Notes under the pieces: generated by a model | What the model was told of the DNA's origin: nothing | The model's input: only the letters and a program-made list of their open reading frames with translations | The model's database searches: none | Made by a program: the position numbers and the translations under genes | Part shown: in pieces, positions 45,280 to 56,199 of the stretch | Position numbering within the stretch: position 1 is the first letter of the stretch | How the letters are laid out: the number at the start of each line of letters is the position of its first letter | Source of the DNA: Nageia nagi | Taxonomy: Eukaryota > Pinophyta | DNA length: 64,000 nucleotides | Assembly (NCBI GenBank): GCA_050084985.1 | Contig: JBITNC010000001.1 | Coordinates: forward strand, 14,136,001-14,200,000 | Direction: 5' to 3'

Positions 45280-46640
45280 TCCTCTAAGCTTGAAGTGTGG
45301 AAACTATTACTATAGCTAATGAAGTATTTCCCATGTTGCATCTTTTGGTGCCATGCCTTGCCATTACACAAGGACTTCTATGATGGAGCAGTTACAAATC
45401 CATCATGAACATTGATCCAAAACTACCTCAAGTATGAATACCATTGATCCATCCTCTATTAACTTAGGTAATTATGTTTGAACTTAAACCTTTGATCCAA
45501 CCACTTTCTTGAGAAAGGAGACATGAAACACTGGGTGAATCTTGGAAGAAGCAAGAAGCTTTAGTTTGTATGTAGCTAGGCCAATGCTCTGTAACAACTT
45601 GTAGGGACCATAAAACTTTAGGACTAATTTTTGAGGGCCTTTTATTTTTAAGGATTTTTGGTGATAAGGTTGTAGCCTCAAAAATACCATGTCATCTACT
45701 TAGAACTCCCTTTCAACATGTTGCTAATCAGCCTATTGTTTCATATCGTGTTGGGATATCTAAAGGTTATCCTTGAGCAAATAAAGAATATCATATTGAG
45801 TAACTAATGCTGAGTTAATTACCTAAAATTTACTAGTACCTACAACATACGGGGTGATTGTTGGTGGAGCTTGACCATACACTGCTTCATAGGGGGTCAT
45901 CTTGTTGGTAGAATGATAAGATGTATTATACCACCACTCATCAAAGGGAAGCCATCGTACCAAATGCATAGGTTGTGCTAAATCAAAACAATGTAAATAT
46001 GTTTTAAAATATACATTTGTTGATAATTTCAATTTGACCATTAGTTTACAGGTGATATGCTAAGCTCATGTTTAGTTGGGTATCTTGCATCTTAAAAATA
46101 TCTTACCAAAATGGCTTGTAAAAGTGGGATCATGATCATTGATAATCATCTCTAACATGCCATGTAGTTTAAAAATTGTATCTAGGAATAATTATGACAC
46201 TATCACTACCTTGTAGGGATGATCCAATGAACTAACTTGAGCATATTTGGATAACCAATCAACCACCACTAGAATAATTGATTTACCATTGGATTTAGGA
46301 AGGCTTTCAATGAAATCCATTGAGATATCAATCCATGTATGAGTAGGTATGGGAAGAGGTTGAAGGTGTCCTAGAGTACCCACTATCTCACCCTTTTATC
46401 ATTGGCATATATCACAAGCTACCATAAATTACTTGATATCTAATTTCATACCTACCCAATAGAATGACCATGCAACCCTCTTATAAGTTTTTAAAAATCT
46501 ATCATGTTCTGATGTAGGTGTGGAATGCAATTTGGCAAGTATTTCTAATTTACATTTTTGAGGAGATGGTAACAAAATTCAACCTTTGAATCTCAAAATA
46601 CCATCATGCCATGTGTGGTGTTGTTTACTCATGGGATCTT
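45280..46640 (-). pseudogene. Chromo-1 integrase with chromodomain (broken)
   Basis: Core motifs on the minus strand: [20 protein letters not shown] (about 46345-46290, first Asp), WLSKYAQ, then WWYNTSYHSTNKMTPYEAVY (about 45935-45875). The C-terminal part (45690-45484) reads LKFYGPYKLLQSIGLATYKL and SKIHPVFHVSFLKK, the GPY/F module and its usual end. Beyond it, about 45440-45280, a decayed chromodomain remains: a V-L-V-x-W-QGMAPKDATWE segment and FPHFKL. Chromodomains guide such integrases to chromatin. Many stops. Confidence 0.83.
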
Positions 46641-47160
46641 GAGTGATTTATTTTAACAATTCTTGGGTGGAGCTATCCTTTGCCCACTCTTGTTTAACTT
46701 TATCTAACCATTGGGGAATATGAGATGAAAGAGCTTGCAATGCTACTTGATCTTCAAAATTTTTGGATAGAGCATCAACAACCACGTTTTCTTTACCTTT
46801 ATGGTATACTATCTCATAATTGTACCCTAGTAGTTTGATCACCCATTTTTATTGCTCAAGCATAGAAATACATTACTCAATGAAAAATTTCAAACTATGA
46901 TGATCCATGAGGATGATGAAATGGAAACCAAATAGATATGGTCTCTAGCACTGAACTACATGAATGATGGTAAGCATTTCTTTTTCATAGGTGGATTTAC
47001 CCAAATTTTACCAGAGAGTGCTCTACTAGTGATCACCAAGGGATGCCCCTCATACATCAATACTACCTCGATTCCTACTCCACAACCATCACTTTCTATC
47101 ATAAAGGTTTTAGAAAAATCTAGCATTGCTAATACCAAGTGTTACACATCATATCCTTGA
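46641..47160 (-). pseudogene. Chromo-1 RNase H (broken)
   Basis: VLAMLDFSKTFMIESDGCGV (47135-47076) is the RNase H start, with Ser-Asp-Gly at the catalytic Asp, followed by VLMYEGHPLVITSRALSGKI. The end of the domain reads KLLGYNYEIVYHKGKENVVV and then DALSK (46838-46765). Between the two, frames are broken. Only one RNase H domain, unlike the Tat elements. Confidence 0.8.
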
Positions 47161-48240
47161 GCTTAAGAAAAGCTACGTCAGCTTGAGGGGACCATTGGAA
47201 TGCATTGTTTTTCAACAACATGGTTGGAGGTGCTACAATATTACCATAATCCTTCACAAATTTCCTATAATAGGCTATCAACCCCAAGAATCCTTAGATA
47301 CTTTTCAAAGATGTAGGAATAGAACAATTTTGCATGTTAGTAATCTTTTATGGATCCACCTTAACACCCTCTTCAGATATAATATGGCCTAAGTAGTCAA
47401 TTTCCCTCTTGCTAAATGAACATTTTGATTTTTTTGCATATAGTTAGTATTCCCTCAAAATTTGTAAGGTTTGGTCAACATGTGCTACATGTTCTTGTCA
47501 TGTCTTATTGTAGATCAAGATATCATCAAAGAAAACTAAAATGAACTTCCTAAAAAATAGATGAAATATTTGATTCATTAAACTTTGAAATGTGGATGGA
47601 GCATTTGTGAGGCCAAAAGGCATGACCAAGAACTCATAATGGTCCTTATGGGTGCAAAATATATTTTTTGGTATATCCTCCTTGAGACATATTTGGTGAT
47701 ACCTAGATCATAGGTCCAACTTGGAAAAATATCTTGCCCCATGTAGTTCATTCAATAATTCATCAATGACTAGTATGGGAAATTTATCCTTGATGGTAAT
47801 TTTGTTGAGAGCCCTAAAATCCACACACATACACCATGAACCATATTTCTTACAAACCAATATAAATGGAGAATAATATATGCTTATGCTAGGTCAGATT
47901 ACTCCTATATCTGATAGTTCTTGAACTAATTTTTCAATTTCATTTTTTTATAAATAAGGATATCGATAAGAATGAATGTTTGGTGGTTGACTTTTCAGCA
48001 CCAACTAGATAGCATGACCATGAGATTATTGGGGTGGTAATTCTATTGGTTCCTCAAAGGCACATGCATACTTACTCAAGATAAATTACAAGTCCTTAGG
48101 CTCTATGACTTCAGATTCGATGATTGCTAAAGAGTAGAACTATGCTAGCATTCCCTTACCAATTTTTTATAGGATCTTTTCTATGTGATGGGAGCTTACA
48201 ATTTATGAAGGTCCAAGCTATAATCCCCTAAGAGTATGCT
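47161..48240 (-). pseudogene. Chromo-1 reverse transcriptase (broken)
   Basis: Minus-strand translation gives [20 protein letters not shown] and [20 protein letters not shown] (about 47835-47715). An [13 protein letters not shown]-type block lies near 47625-47580, and VFFDDILI (about 47545-47515) is the active-site box. The FDD form of the box and DELL-ELHGA are usual for chromoviruses. Stops and frame changes throughout. Confidence 0.82.
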
Positions 48241-48286
48241 CTTATTTTGCTATCTTGAAGGTCATATATAGCTCTACAAAATTCCA

Positions 48287-48715
48287 CTACACAATGCCCA
48301 AATTCCTCAACCATTGCACCTCCAAAACTATATCACATTCCACAAGTGGTAAAGCATACATGTCACTTTTCAAAGTATAGTGGCCCATGCTCAGTTTGAC
48401 ATTTTTACATGTGCCTTTACATGATATTTTTCCTCCACTACCAACCATAACCTCAAAATTATTTGTAGGGTGGATGTAATAGTCAATAGCCTTAGCTACC
48501 CATGGATCAATGAAGTTATGAGTACTTCCTAAATCTAGTAATATGATGAGAGTACATTTTTTTAAAAACCCTTTGACCTTCATAGTTTGAGGGGTATTAA
48601 TTCTTGCTAATGCATTGTAAGACATAAATAGGGCCTCCTCATCTAGAATTTCCTCTATAGCCTCTTTGAGTGCACTTTCATATTCCTCCTCACTAGAAGC
48701 ATTAGCATCAAGCAA
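48287..48715 (-). pseudogene. Chromo-1 aspartic protease (open)
   Basis: Open over 142 codons. An acidic start (SSEEEYESALKEAIEEILDE) leads to the protease: MKVKGFLKKCTLIILLDLGS with the loop L-L-D-L-G-S-T-H-N-F-I-D, where the usual D-S-G has become D-L-G, then DIVLEVQWLRNLG at the end. The catalytic Asp stays. It releases gag and pol products in a working element. Confidence 0.8.
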
Positions 48716-49740
48716 ATATAACTTTTGTTGAGTACAATGATGAACATGAACAAATTTCTCATCACAATTATATCACAAACCCTTCTTTTGATGCTCTTCT
48801 ATTTCCATGCATGTTAACTTATTAGTTTTCATTATGCAATTTGATGGTGGGGCACTTGTGTTATTAGAGGAATGGGAATTATTATGTGTTTTTGTGAATA
48901 GGGGTCTTACATTTTGTCAATGAGCATTGGTTTGAGATTTGCCAAGGTAATAGAATCCATCATAGTTTTGGGATTAAACATTTTAACCTTTGGTTTAATT
49001 TCTTCCTTTATTCCATTGATAAAACAACTTGTGAAAAATGCATCATCCAACCCCTCTATGTGATTTACTAGTCTCTCAAATTGATTTTGGTATTCTTTGA
49101 CTATTATAGTTTGATGTAACTTGGTCAATGCCCTTGTGAAATCTTCATAGTCACTAGGACCAAAATGGATCAATAATTATTGAGTAAATTCATCCCATGA
49201 AGGAGTAATATGATTTTTTGAGTACCACTGGTGCCATTGGAGAGCCTCATGGTCTAAATGAAAAGTTGCCATGCGCAACTTCAAATCTTTTAGAATTTCA
49301 TTCATTGTAAAATATTTTCCAAACTTATAAATCCATCCAGTGGGATCATCTTTATAAAATTAGTGAAAAATCCAATTTGGTTGTGCATGGAATAATGAAA
49401 CCACCTTGTTGGTCTTAATAGTTATGATGATACCCCTATGGATTTTCTGACTACCTTGATTGCTATGAACTAGATGCATTGTTGGTATGACTGATACTTA
49501 GTTGGACACTATCACACTTACTATCAATGGTTTGTATTTGGGTCTGTATTTATTGAATTTTAGCCTTAAATATGTTGTTAAGTGTATCTACCATTTGTTG
49601 GATCATATTCTAAAATACCAGCTTGTGCTACTGTTTGGGATATTATCTCAGGTGCCATTTCTAGAAACTATTATTTTTAGAAACTACCCAAAAAAGTGTA
49701 TGGGTGTAATATACCAAAATGATTAGCTCAAAAATATGAT
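48716..49740 (-). pseudogene. Chromo-1 gag (broken)
   Basis: Open piece 49173-48907 holds the retrotransposon gag core end (FTRALTKLHQTIIVKEYQNQ, FERLVNHIEGLDDAFFTSCF). The zinc knuckle at about 48795-48735 reads YNCDEKFVHVHHC. Its first Cys codon is TGA, so the knuckle is interrupted exactly at a metal ligand. The N-terminal half, to about 49740, is broken; its start codon is not certain. Confidence 0.75.
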
Positions 49741-50392
49741 CATAATGGTCTATGTATCCTGATGATGATTTTTGAACTCCTATACTCTTTTTTTATGTCT
49801 GTGGGTCTATTTACTTTTGTTAACAAATGTTGAAATTGTACAAATTTTTAGTTATTTAGCTCTAAAGGTTTTGCTATCTCTAAATTGCTATTTTTGGTAG
49901 CTCTAAAAAATTTCATGTCATACATTCTACCTCCCAAATCAAGGTTTTTATGTGAAGGAATGATTCTAGGGTAAGGATTATCTACTTTCTAGGCTTGTCT
50001 AAACACCCCTCCTATCCAACTTTTGTAAGGAAAGAGGCTATAGAGATGGCTTCTATGATAAGTAACTTTCTAGCAGCACTTACTGGTGCACTATAGTTTA
50101 TATATGGTTGACATAGCTTCCTATCTAGTTTCCATTTATAGCCTAGATAGTCTTTGATATACCTTTCAGTACATGGAGTCTGATTTCGTGTAGGGTTCTA
50201 TCTAAAGCCTAGGTATTGGTGTAGAGTTTTTTACACCTCACTTCACACATAGATTTATGGGCAAGTGTGCTTAGCCAAAAATGATATATCCTCCTGGATA
50301 TTTGAAAACCCCCAGTAAAAGGTTTCTAGCTAATATCTAAGAAAAAACTTTCTTTTTTTTTGTTTTCCTATAGTATAATGGCTCTAAAAAGA
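49741..50392 (-). other. Chromo-1 5' leader
   Basis: About 650 bases between gag and primer site with no conserved frame. Nothing else recognised. Confidence 0.5.
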
Positions 50393-50404
50393 GCTCTGAT
50401 ACCA
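50393..50404 (-). other. Chromo-1 primer binding site (initiator tRNA-Met)
   Basis: The plus strand GCTCTGATACCA is TGGTATCAGAGC on the element strand, an exact 12-base complement to the 3' end of plant initiator tRNA-Met, two bases inside the 5' LTR. Confidence 0.93.
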
Positions 50405-50406
50405 AA

Positions 50407-50817
50407 TGTTACAATGCTACAAATATGAAATGGAAATATTGTAGAAATGTACATGAATATTGATTTGAATAGGAAAATGGAAACTAATCTAATAGAAATA
50501 ATAGAACATGCATTGATAACTAGAACATGAAATAATAATAATAAGCAAATAAGGATAGGATTTTATTGAATAGTAATAGAATCACAAGCCACTTTGAGGG
50601 GGCTACCTCCTTACAACTCCAAAAGTGAAAAATAATGTTTAAAATTCCTTTCTCCACACACTTCTACCTATTTATAATATACTAATCCTAACCCTAATAA
50701 TCATGCTAAATCAGGTCCCACCCTTACAATCATAATATTACGATTTACAATATAGGCTAACAATTTAATTAAAATAATAATACTAACACTAAAATGTTAG
50801 TATGTGTGATCCTAACA
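50407..50817 (-). repeat. Chromo-1 5' LTR
   Basis: TGTTACAATG to CCTAACA on the plus strand, 411 bp, followed by target duplication CAAAG. It matches the interrupted 3' LTR. Confidence 0.95.
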
Positions 50818-50964
50818 CAAAGATGAAGAGTAAATAAAGTTGATAATGTATTCATATGTAAACCATGTGGGATATATGTCCCTAAATAGTAAACCTTGAG
50901 AAGTTGATGAATCAATTAATGAAAAAAAAAGTCTTAAATTTAAGGGTTTTAGATGGTGAAAGTT

Positions 50965-51128
50965 TGAGTAGAATTATAAAGTGTGTGATAATTTTGCCTC
51001 TTATTGGTTAGGACCATATAGTATTAAAAAATATATATATCTCAAGAGCTTATCATTTAGCTAATATGGAAGGAAATGAAGAGCATGAACCCATAAACAT
51101 CATGCATCTTCATCCTTTCTATGGTTAA
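50965..51128 (+). pseudogene. Tat-4 integrase C-terminal fragment
   Basis: DNFASYWLGPYSIKK-type sequence, then LANMEGNEEHEPINIMHLHP and a stop at 51126-51128, match the end of Tat-3 integrase and Tat-2 12659-12815. Upstream integrase sequence is missing. With the gag-protease part at 20930-22575, this places Tat-4 on both sides of Chromo-1. Confidence 0.75.
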
Positions 51129-51149
51129 AATCTCTTATATCATGATTGT

Positions 51150-51560
51150 ATATATTATAAATATAGTTTAAATAGAAAAAATATTACACAATGAATTTAT
51201 AAGCATTAATGAATTAGATAGATGGCAATAAATTTGAGAAAAAGTGTTCACTTACCATCCAAAAGAAGAGGGATATGAAAAAATACCATGGTTTAAAAAG
51301 TCAATGCATCTAGGAGATAGACCCATATCCAAATTGACAAAATTTACTTTTCAAGGTTCTCAAAACCTTCTTTGGCTACCCATTGACATACAAAGGAATT
51401 TGGCTATGCAGCACTATCTAGGTAAATATGATGGATGAAAAATATGTGTGAAAGGATACAATCTTGATATCTACATAGATAGGGTTGTGTATTTCTTATT
51501 TGTTATTCTTATATTAGCCCATTGTAGCATTTAGGATCATACTAGATTGTACTTTCAATG
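51150..51560 (+). pseudogene. ORF2 fragment of Tat-4
   Basis: Open piece 51244-51438, then readable in the same frame to about 51535. LLWLPIDIQRNLAMQHYLGK, a stop (TGA), KICVKGYNLDIYID and a hydrophobic end match the ORF2 module of Tat-2 and Tat-3. It lies in the same position after integrase. The TGA sits where module 2 of the others has Trp, so a TGG to TGA change is likely. This more distant homologue shows that ORF2 was present before these elements diverged. Confidence 0.6.
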
Positions 51561-53275
51561 ATTGGATTTTAGACATTGCATCTCATAATCCATAAAACTT
51601 AGATCCAATTCTAAGTTGTATGAATCATCTTGTAGGAGATCTATGCCATCAAAAGCTAATATGTTATTTTTCTCCTATGTTTGTACCCAAATCAAGAAAA
51701 TCAAAAAAAGTTAAACAAAATGTAAATCAATTATTTTCTCATTTGAATTCAAGTTTCCTTTTTCCTCCTTTTCATAATAATCAAAGAAAGTTTTTGACAC
51801 TAAAAATATTAGAGGTATCAAAATAAACATAATTCCAATTTGATTATGTAAATCAAGATTTCATGGATAGATATAAAGAATATGTCTACATAACATTATT
51901 ACAATTAGTAGCATGGTTTTTAACACCAATCACCTCCAAATTTGAGTCTTCCATCAATCTCCAAGCATAGATACCTCTAGCATAATTATTGCTCCTCTAG
52001 AGAACAACCTAACACAATGCAATTCAGATCATGGGATATTCAATCTCTTAAATTGAAATTATTTATGATAAATTCATGATCTATATCATCTTGTATATCT
52101 TGAAAGATGAAATCATATATGATTATAGTTCATTGTTTAACAAAAATTATTTTGTATATAATCCTATGAATGTGAAAGCATGATTCAAATGAATCATGTA
52201 ACATCTTAATGAAAGAAAAAAATTCAAAAGAGAAATTGTAAGACCTTTTAGAATGTGTATTGAGAGTGTGGTTATTATTTCAATTATTGAAAATTCAATC
52301 CCATGATTCTTGTTACCACTCTCTTCATTACCATCGATATCGCCATCACCTATGTCATTATATCCTACATATATACCATCCTTTCTAAAACTCTTTGAGA
52401 CATATAATGAAGATTCATCTTCATATATGGAATCAAATATAATCATTAGAAATTTAAAGCCAAAACCAACACCATCACCCATGATAGTACTTCCACCACT
52501 TGTATTTTATCCCATTCATTTTTTTCCATCCATTCTTATACAAGGTTCCACCCACCTTTGAATGAGACCCCTATATTATTACTTATTGAGTCACAAACAT
52601 TGGATTATTTACAAGAGATATATTTGAATATGCTACTCAAGAATTATCAATCACTTTGCATAATGCTAAAAAAATATATGAAAAAATAACAAAATCCAAA
52701 AATAAAGCAAAAAATACAAAATCAACTAAAAAGTAGAAAACATTAAATATTCTCTCAAAAAATGAAAATGTACATAGTGTACATATTTTGTGTATACATT
52801 GCTTGAGTTTCTTTGCATGATTTATCATTAAATTCATGCAAATAAAGCTAAATATACATTAATTTACATAAATTTGTGATAATTTCTAAACTCAATAATA
52901 TAACATTGCATGTGGGTGTTCATGAATGAAATTATGATTCACCCACATTATATTTATGAACCTACTAATCAACCTATATTTTATCCATTCCATGTACCAC
53001 CCGCTAGTTGGGATTTGTCTTCCCTCCATAACATGTATTGACCATGCACATTTATTAGCCCACACATAGATATACATACTTCATTAGAAAATATGGATCT
53101 CAATCATTTTCATGAGTTGCCTAATAGTATTCAGCATAAAATTATTTCCATGGCAATTTTGTCAAGTGCTATAAATAAATCCAATTGAGCATTCAGTAAG
53201 TTAGATGGTTCTTTATATATGAGTGTTGTAATCAATCATGAACCATGTTGGGGAACTTGTTTCATTTATGATATA
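51561..53275 (+). other. Coding-like but unrecognised region, probably Tat-4
   Basis: Plus-strand frames with little frame change appear at 51620-51826, 52310-52561 and about 52915-53270, rich in Pro, Tyr, Ser and His (for example PFHVPPASWDLSSLHNMY). Short stops interrupt them. Composition differs from the flanking non-coding DNA. It may be the rest of Tat-4 ORF2 or another downstream ORF. No domain is recognised. Confidence 0.35.
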
Positions 53276-53280
53276 CTTGA

Positions 53281-54481
53281 TGTAAGATACCAATCACAAA
53301 TTCAAGTCAATTAAGCAAATTCAATCACATAAACATCCATGTTTGGCCTAGAAGTGTAATTACAAGCATAAACTACTTCGCAATGCCAACATTAGGTATA
53401 GGGAATCTAATACAAGCTCAATCAACACAATAATGCAATATCTAGATCATACATGCATACATGAAAAAATACATAGATAATATGTAGATCCAAATTCCCA
53501 ATGATTGTATTAAAAATGTATAATGAACAGTGATACAATACCAAGCCCATAAGGCTCAACATTGGCCTCCATAGAGCCAACTAGGATATAATGTCTAGAT
53601 AGATATGATCAATGCTAGAATAAAAAAATAATGGATGGGATAGCCTCACTCCCTCAAGCCTAGATGCTCTATTGTAGAACTCCCACACATGGAAACCATT
53701 AAAGGTAGCAATGTGACCTAAAATACTATCATATGGAATAAGAAATTACACCTTATTTGTAGATCAATATGATCCCTTATCTTGCTAACCCTAATAGATG
53801 TTGTACCTAGGGATGTGGTTGATGTTGAACCAATACTTGTGTCCACTAGATGATATCAATAATAATAATAATCTAGTATATCAAGAAATCATGCTCCAAG
53901 GCCTAATATAGCTCACCCTTGATCTATATCTCACCTCAAAGTTATCATCCATCCTTTCTAGTCCAACATTGGCTTTCTAAAATCCTCACAAACACCAACA
54001 ATGGTGCCTAGGGGTCACTCCAAGCCCAACATATGTATCTAGGTATACCTTATGCTCCATGTGGGTCCTCAAGCTCAATATGGATCTTAAAGGGGATGCA
54101 TGGGTTAAAGAGGCATGTGTTGATGTCATGGGCCAATGTGGGGGTCTAGGAGTCTCCCCAAGGTTGGTGCACATGTGCAAGTGGTTATAATCTAAATATT
54201 GGGACCATTAGATAATTATCCATACTCTAGAAGTGTCTACATGCTAAAAAAGCCTTGAGAATCCCATAATCACTTTTTTAGATCTCCAAGTACATTAAAT
54301 CACACTAATCTACACTTGGAAGAGAGACATCCCATTGAGGGCTCATAATGGGGTCCAACAGACCTTTATATCTTCTATCCTAAGTACTAATTACTAAATA
54401 AATATTAAATGAGTAAATATGTATAAAGAGGAATCTATAGGATTCCATAATTAGTTACAATGATCAAAGGGAAATGTCACA
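53281..54481 (-). repeat. GagPR-1 3' LTR
   Basis: The plus strand begins TGTAAGATACC and ends AAATGTCACA; aligns along its length with 57829-59054. It contains several CCAACATTGG / CCCAACAT phrases, the motif that also builds the internal array. Confidence 0.9.
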
Positions 54482-54495
54482 AGGCCTCCCCTCTC
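54482..54495 (-). other. GagPR-1 polypurine tract
   Basis: AGGCCTCCCCTCTC on the plus strand gives GAGAGGGGAGGCCT on the element strand, touching the 3' LTR. Confidence 0.8.
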
Positions 54496-54929
54496 AAATT
54501 GCTTTCCCTCAAGCAAGTATGAAATTCTACAACATATTGTCTTCCAAGAATCCTTTGGCCTTGTTGACTACAAATTACTGGAGTGGAATGCAACTTCAAT
54601 AAGGCTTCTTCATGATGAAGATCCTACATGGAACATTGAATTTTCCTCCTCATGTGTCAACATTACATGCAAAAATTCTAATACATTGTTGGTATTGAAT
54701 CTATTATTGGTAATCCACATTAAGTACCAAAATTCCTTCAAACATTTTGGTGCTATCATCCTTAGAAAACATAGGAGTGTATGTAGAGGTGTTAATGTAT
54801 CCATCCATACTAGGAATCTAGTTGTGATAGTGACTATATGGGATACTCCTAGAAGTTATACCTACAAAAACATCAAGTAATCAAGCATGAGTAGAAAAAG
54901 CTAGAGCCTTTGCTCCATGGTTTTACTCC
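54496..54929 (-). other. GagPR-1 interior next to the 3' LTR
   Basis: Short non-coding stretch between tract and array. A 64-codon minus-strand frame (54804-54610) has no recognised homologue, and I do not treat it as a gene. Confidence 0.4.
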
Positions 54930-55620
54930 AAACTTTCCCAAGCTTAATGTTGGATTCCAAACCCCTCTAATATAAAAATGTGGGGCTCCAATTCTTCCAA
55001 ATACTTAATGTGGGATGTCATACTTCCTTTAAACCATCATGAGGTGTTGTCACCTCACCATTCTTAATTAAGGATTTCAAGACTCCCTCATATCCAATGT
55101 TAGGTACCCAAACCTATTTACATCCAATGTGGGATGCTAGAACTCCTCCATTTTAGATGTTGGGTACCTAAGCCTCTCCAAGCCCAACATGAGATGATAG
55201 AACTCTTCATGCCATTCATTGAGTTTCCAAGCCTCGCCAAACCCAACATGAGATGCTAAAACTTTCCATTCCAATCAATGGGTGTCTAAGCCTCATCAAA
55301 ACTAACTTGAGATGTTGTAACTCCTCCATTACTAATGTGTTATGCCTAGATATTTTCAATCCCAACATAGGTTACAATATTCCCTCCATGATCATAGTTA
55401 AATCCCCTCAATATCCTACCTAAGGTGTATAAGTCTCTCCATATATAACATGGGCTACATTATCCCCTCAAATCTCAACATTAGCTATCATTGCTTCTTA
55501 ATATCCCATGTGAGGTGTAGAAGCCACTCCATGTCCAACATGGAGTGTAATAGCCCCTCTAAGCTCCAAGGCTCCTGTATGTTCAACATAGGATGTGGGA
55601 TCTCATAATTATTCCTTATT
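54930..55620 (-). repeat. Degenerate 59-bp tandem array in GagPR-1
   Basis: AAGCCTC begins at about 55170, 55230 and 55289, a 59-base period, each followed by a CCCAACATGAGATGNT phrase and CTCC- or TTCC-rich end. About eleven degraded units can be traced by the (C)CAACAT-GGGATG core. It lies where pol would be. GagPR-2 has a shorter version at about 61300-61620. Confidence 0.7.
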
Positions 55621-55749
55621 TAATTCTAAAGCTCATCCATTTTTAACATGGTCTCATCTTCTTTACATATTTTTTGACATAGTTTAATCACCTCTAATAT
55701 TTATTTTGTAACATATGGTCAATCATCCTAAATTCATTACAAGGTGTGG

Positions 55750-56063
55750 TTCTTTCCATCAATTTTGAAGCTCATGATGAGATTCTTGTAGTTACTATTA
55801 ATGTCACCCAACTTTAATAGCCACTACATTCCCAAAATAATATGAGGATGTCCCTTAAAAGGATATACATAGAAATCCTTTCTCATTATGTATCTTTTCA
55901 ATCTAACCCCAAATCTCTCATTGATTTGGTCCACCAAAATGAGTTTCCCATTGGCATTGAAAACTCTAAGACCTTTGAACCTCTTAGTCTTAAAGCCCTT
56001 TTTTTCTATAAAACCCTCATAAATTAAATTATGTGATACATAAATATCAATTAATATCATCAT
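55750..56063 (-). pseudogene. GagPR-1 aspartic protease (nearly open)
   Basis: Open frame 56063-55824, continuing as readable sequence to about 55750. MMILIDIYVSHNLIYEGF carries the active-site Asp, but the usual D-S-G-A-S-H is D-I-Y-V-S-H. FKGLRVFNANGKL and HPHIILGM close the domain. The following GDINSNYKNLIMSFKIDGK is the usual link toward RT, but homology ends there. Confidence 0.78.
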
Positions 56064-56199
56064 ATCCTAACCACTTGATTGCCCCACTACCTTTAGTGTG
56101 AGGTACTACTTCACCCCATGGAATGAGGTGATCATGGTCCCCAATGAGCCTTCTACCTTAGGTGCCTCTTACTCCAACATGTTTGTACCAAATTCCAAA

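Larger units (their letters stand above)
25935..50817 (-). mobile_element. Chromo-1: chromodomain Ty3/gypsy element, split by Tat-3
   Basis: The target duplication is CAAGG (25930-25934) and CAAAG (50818-50822). The LTRs are TGTTA...CTAACA, about 410 bp; the left one (3' LTR) is cut at 26023 and resumes at 44933 after Tat-3. Without Tat-3 the element is about 6 kb, usual for a chromovirus. The primer site is complementary to initiator tRNA-Met. Gag, protease, RT, RNase H, integrase and a chromodomain follow in order on the minus strand. By eye the LTRs differ at about 12% in the first 89 bases, so it is older than Tat-3. Confidence 0.93.

Noticed and set aside
47126-47392. 88-codon plus-strand frame
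   Set aside because: Opposite strand of the Chromo-1 RT-RNase H region.
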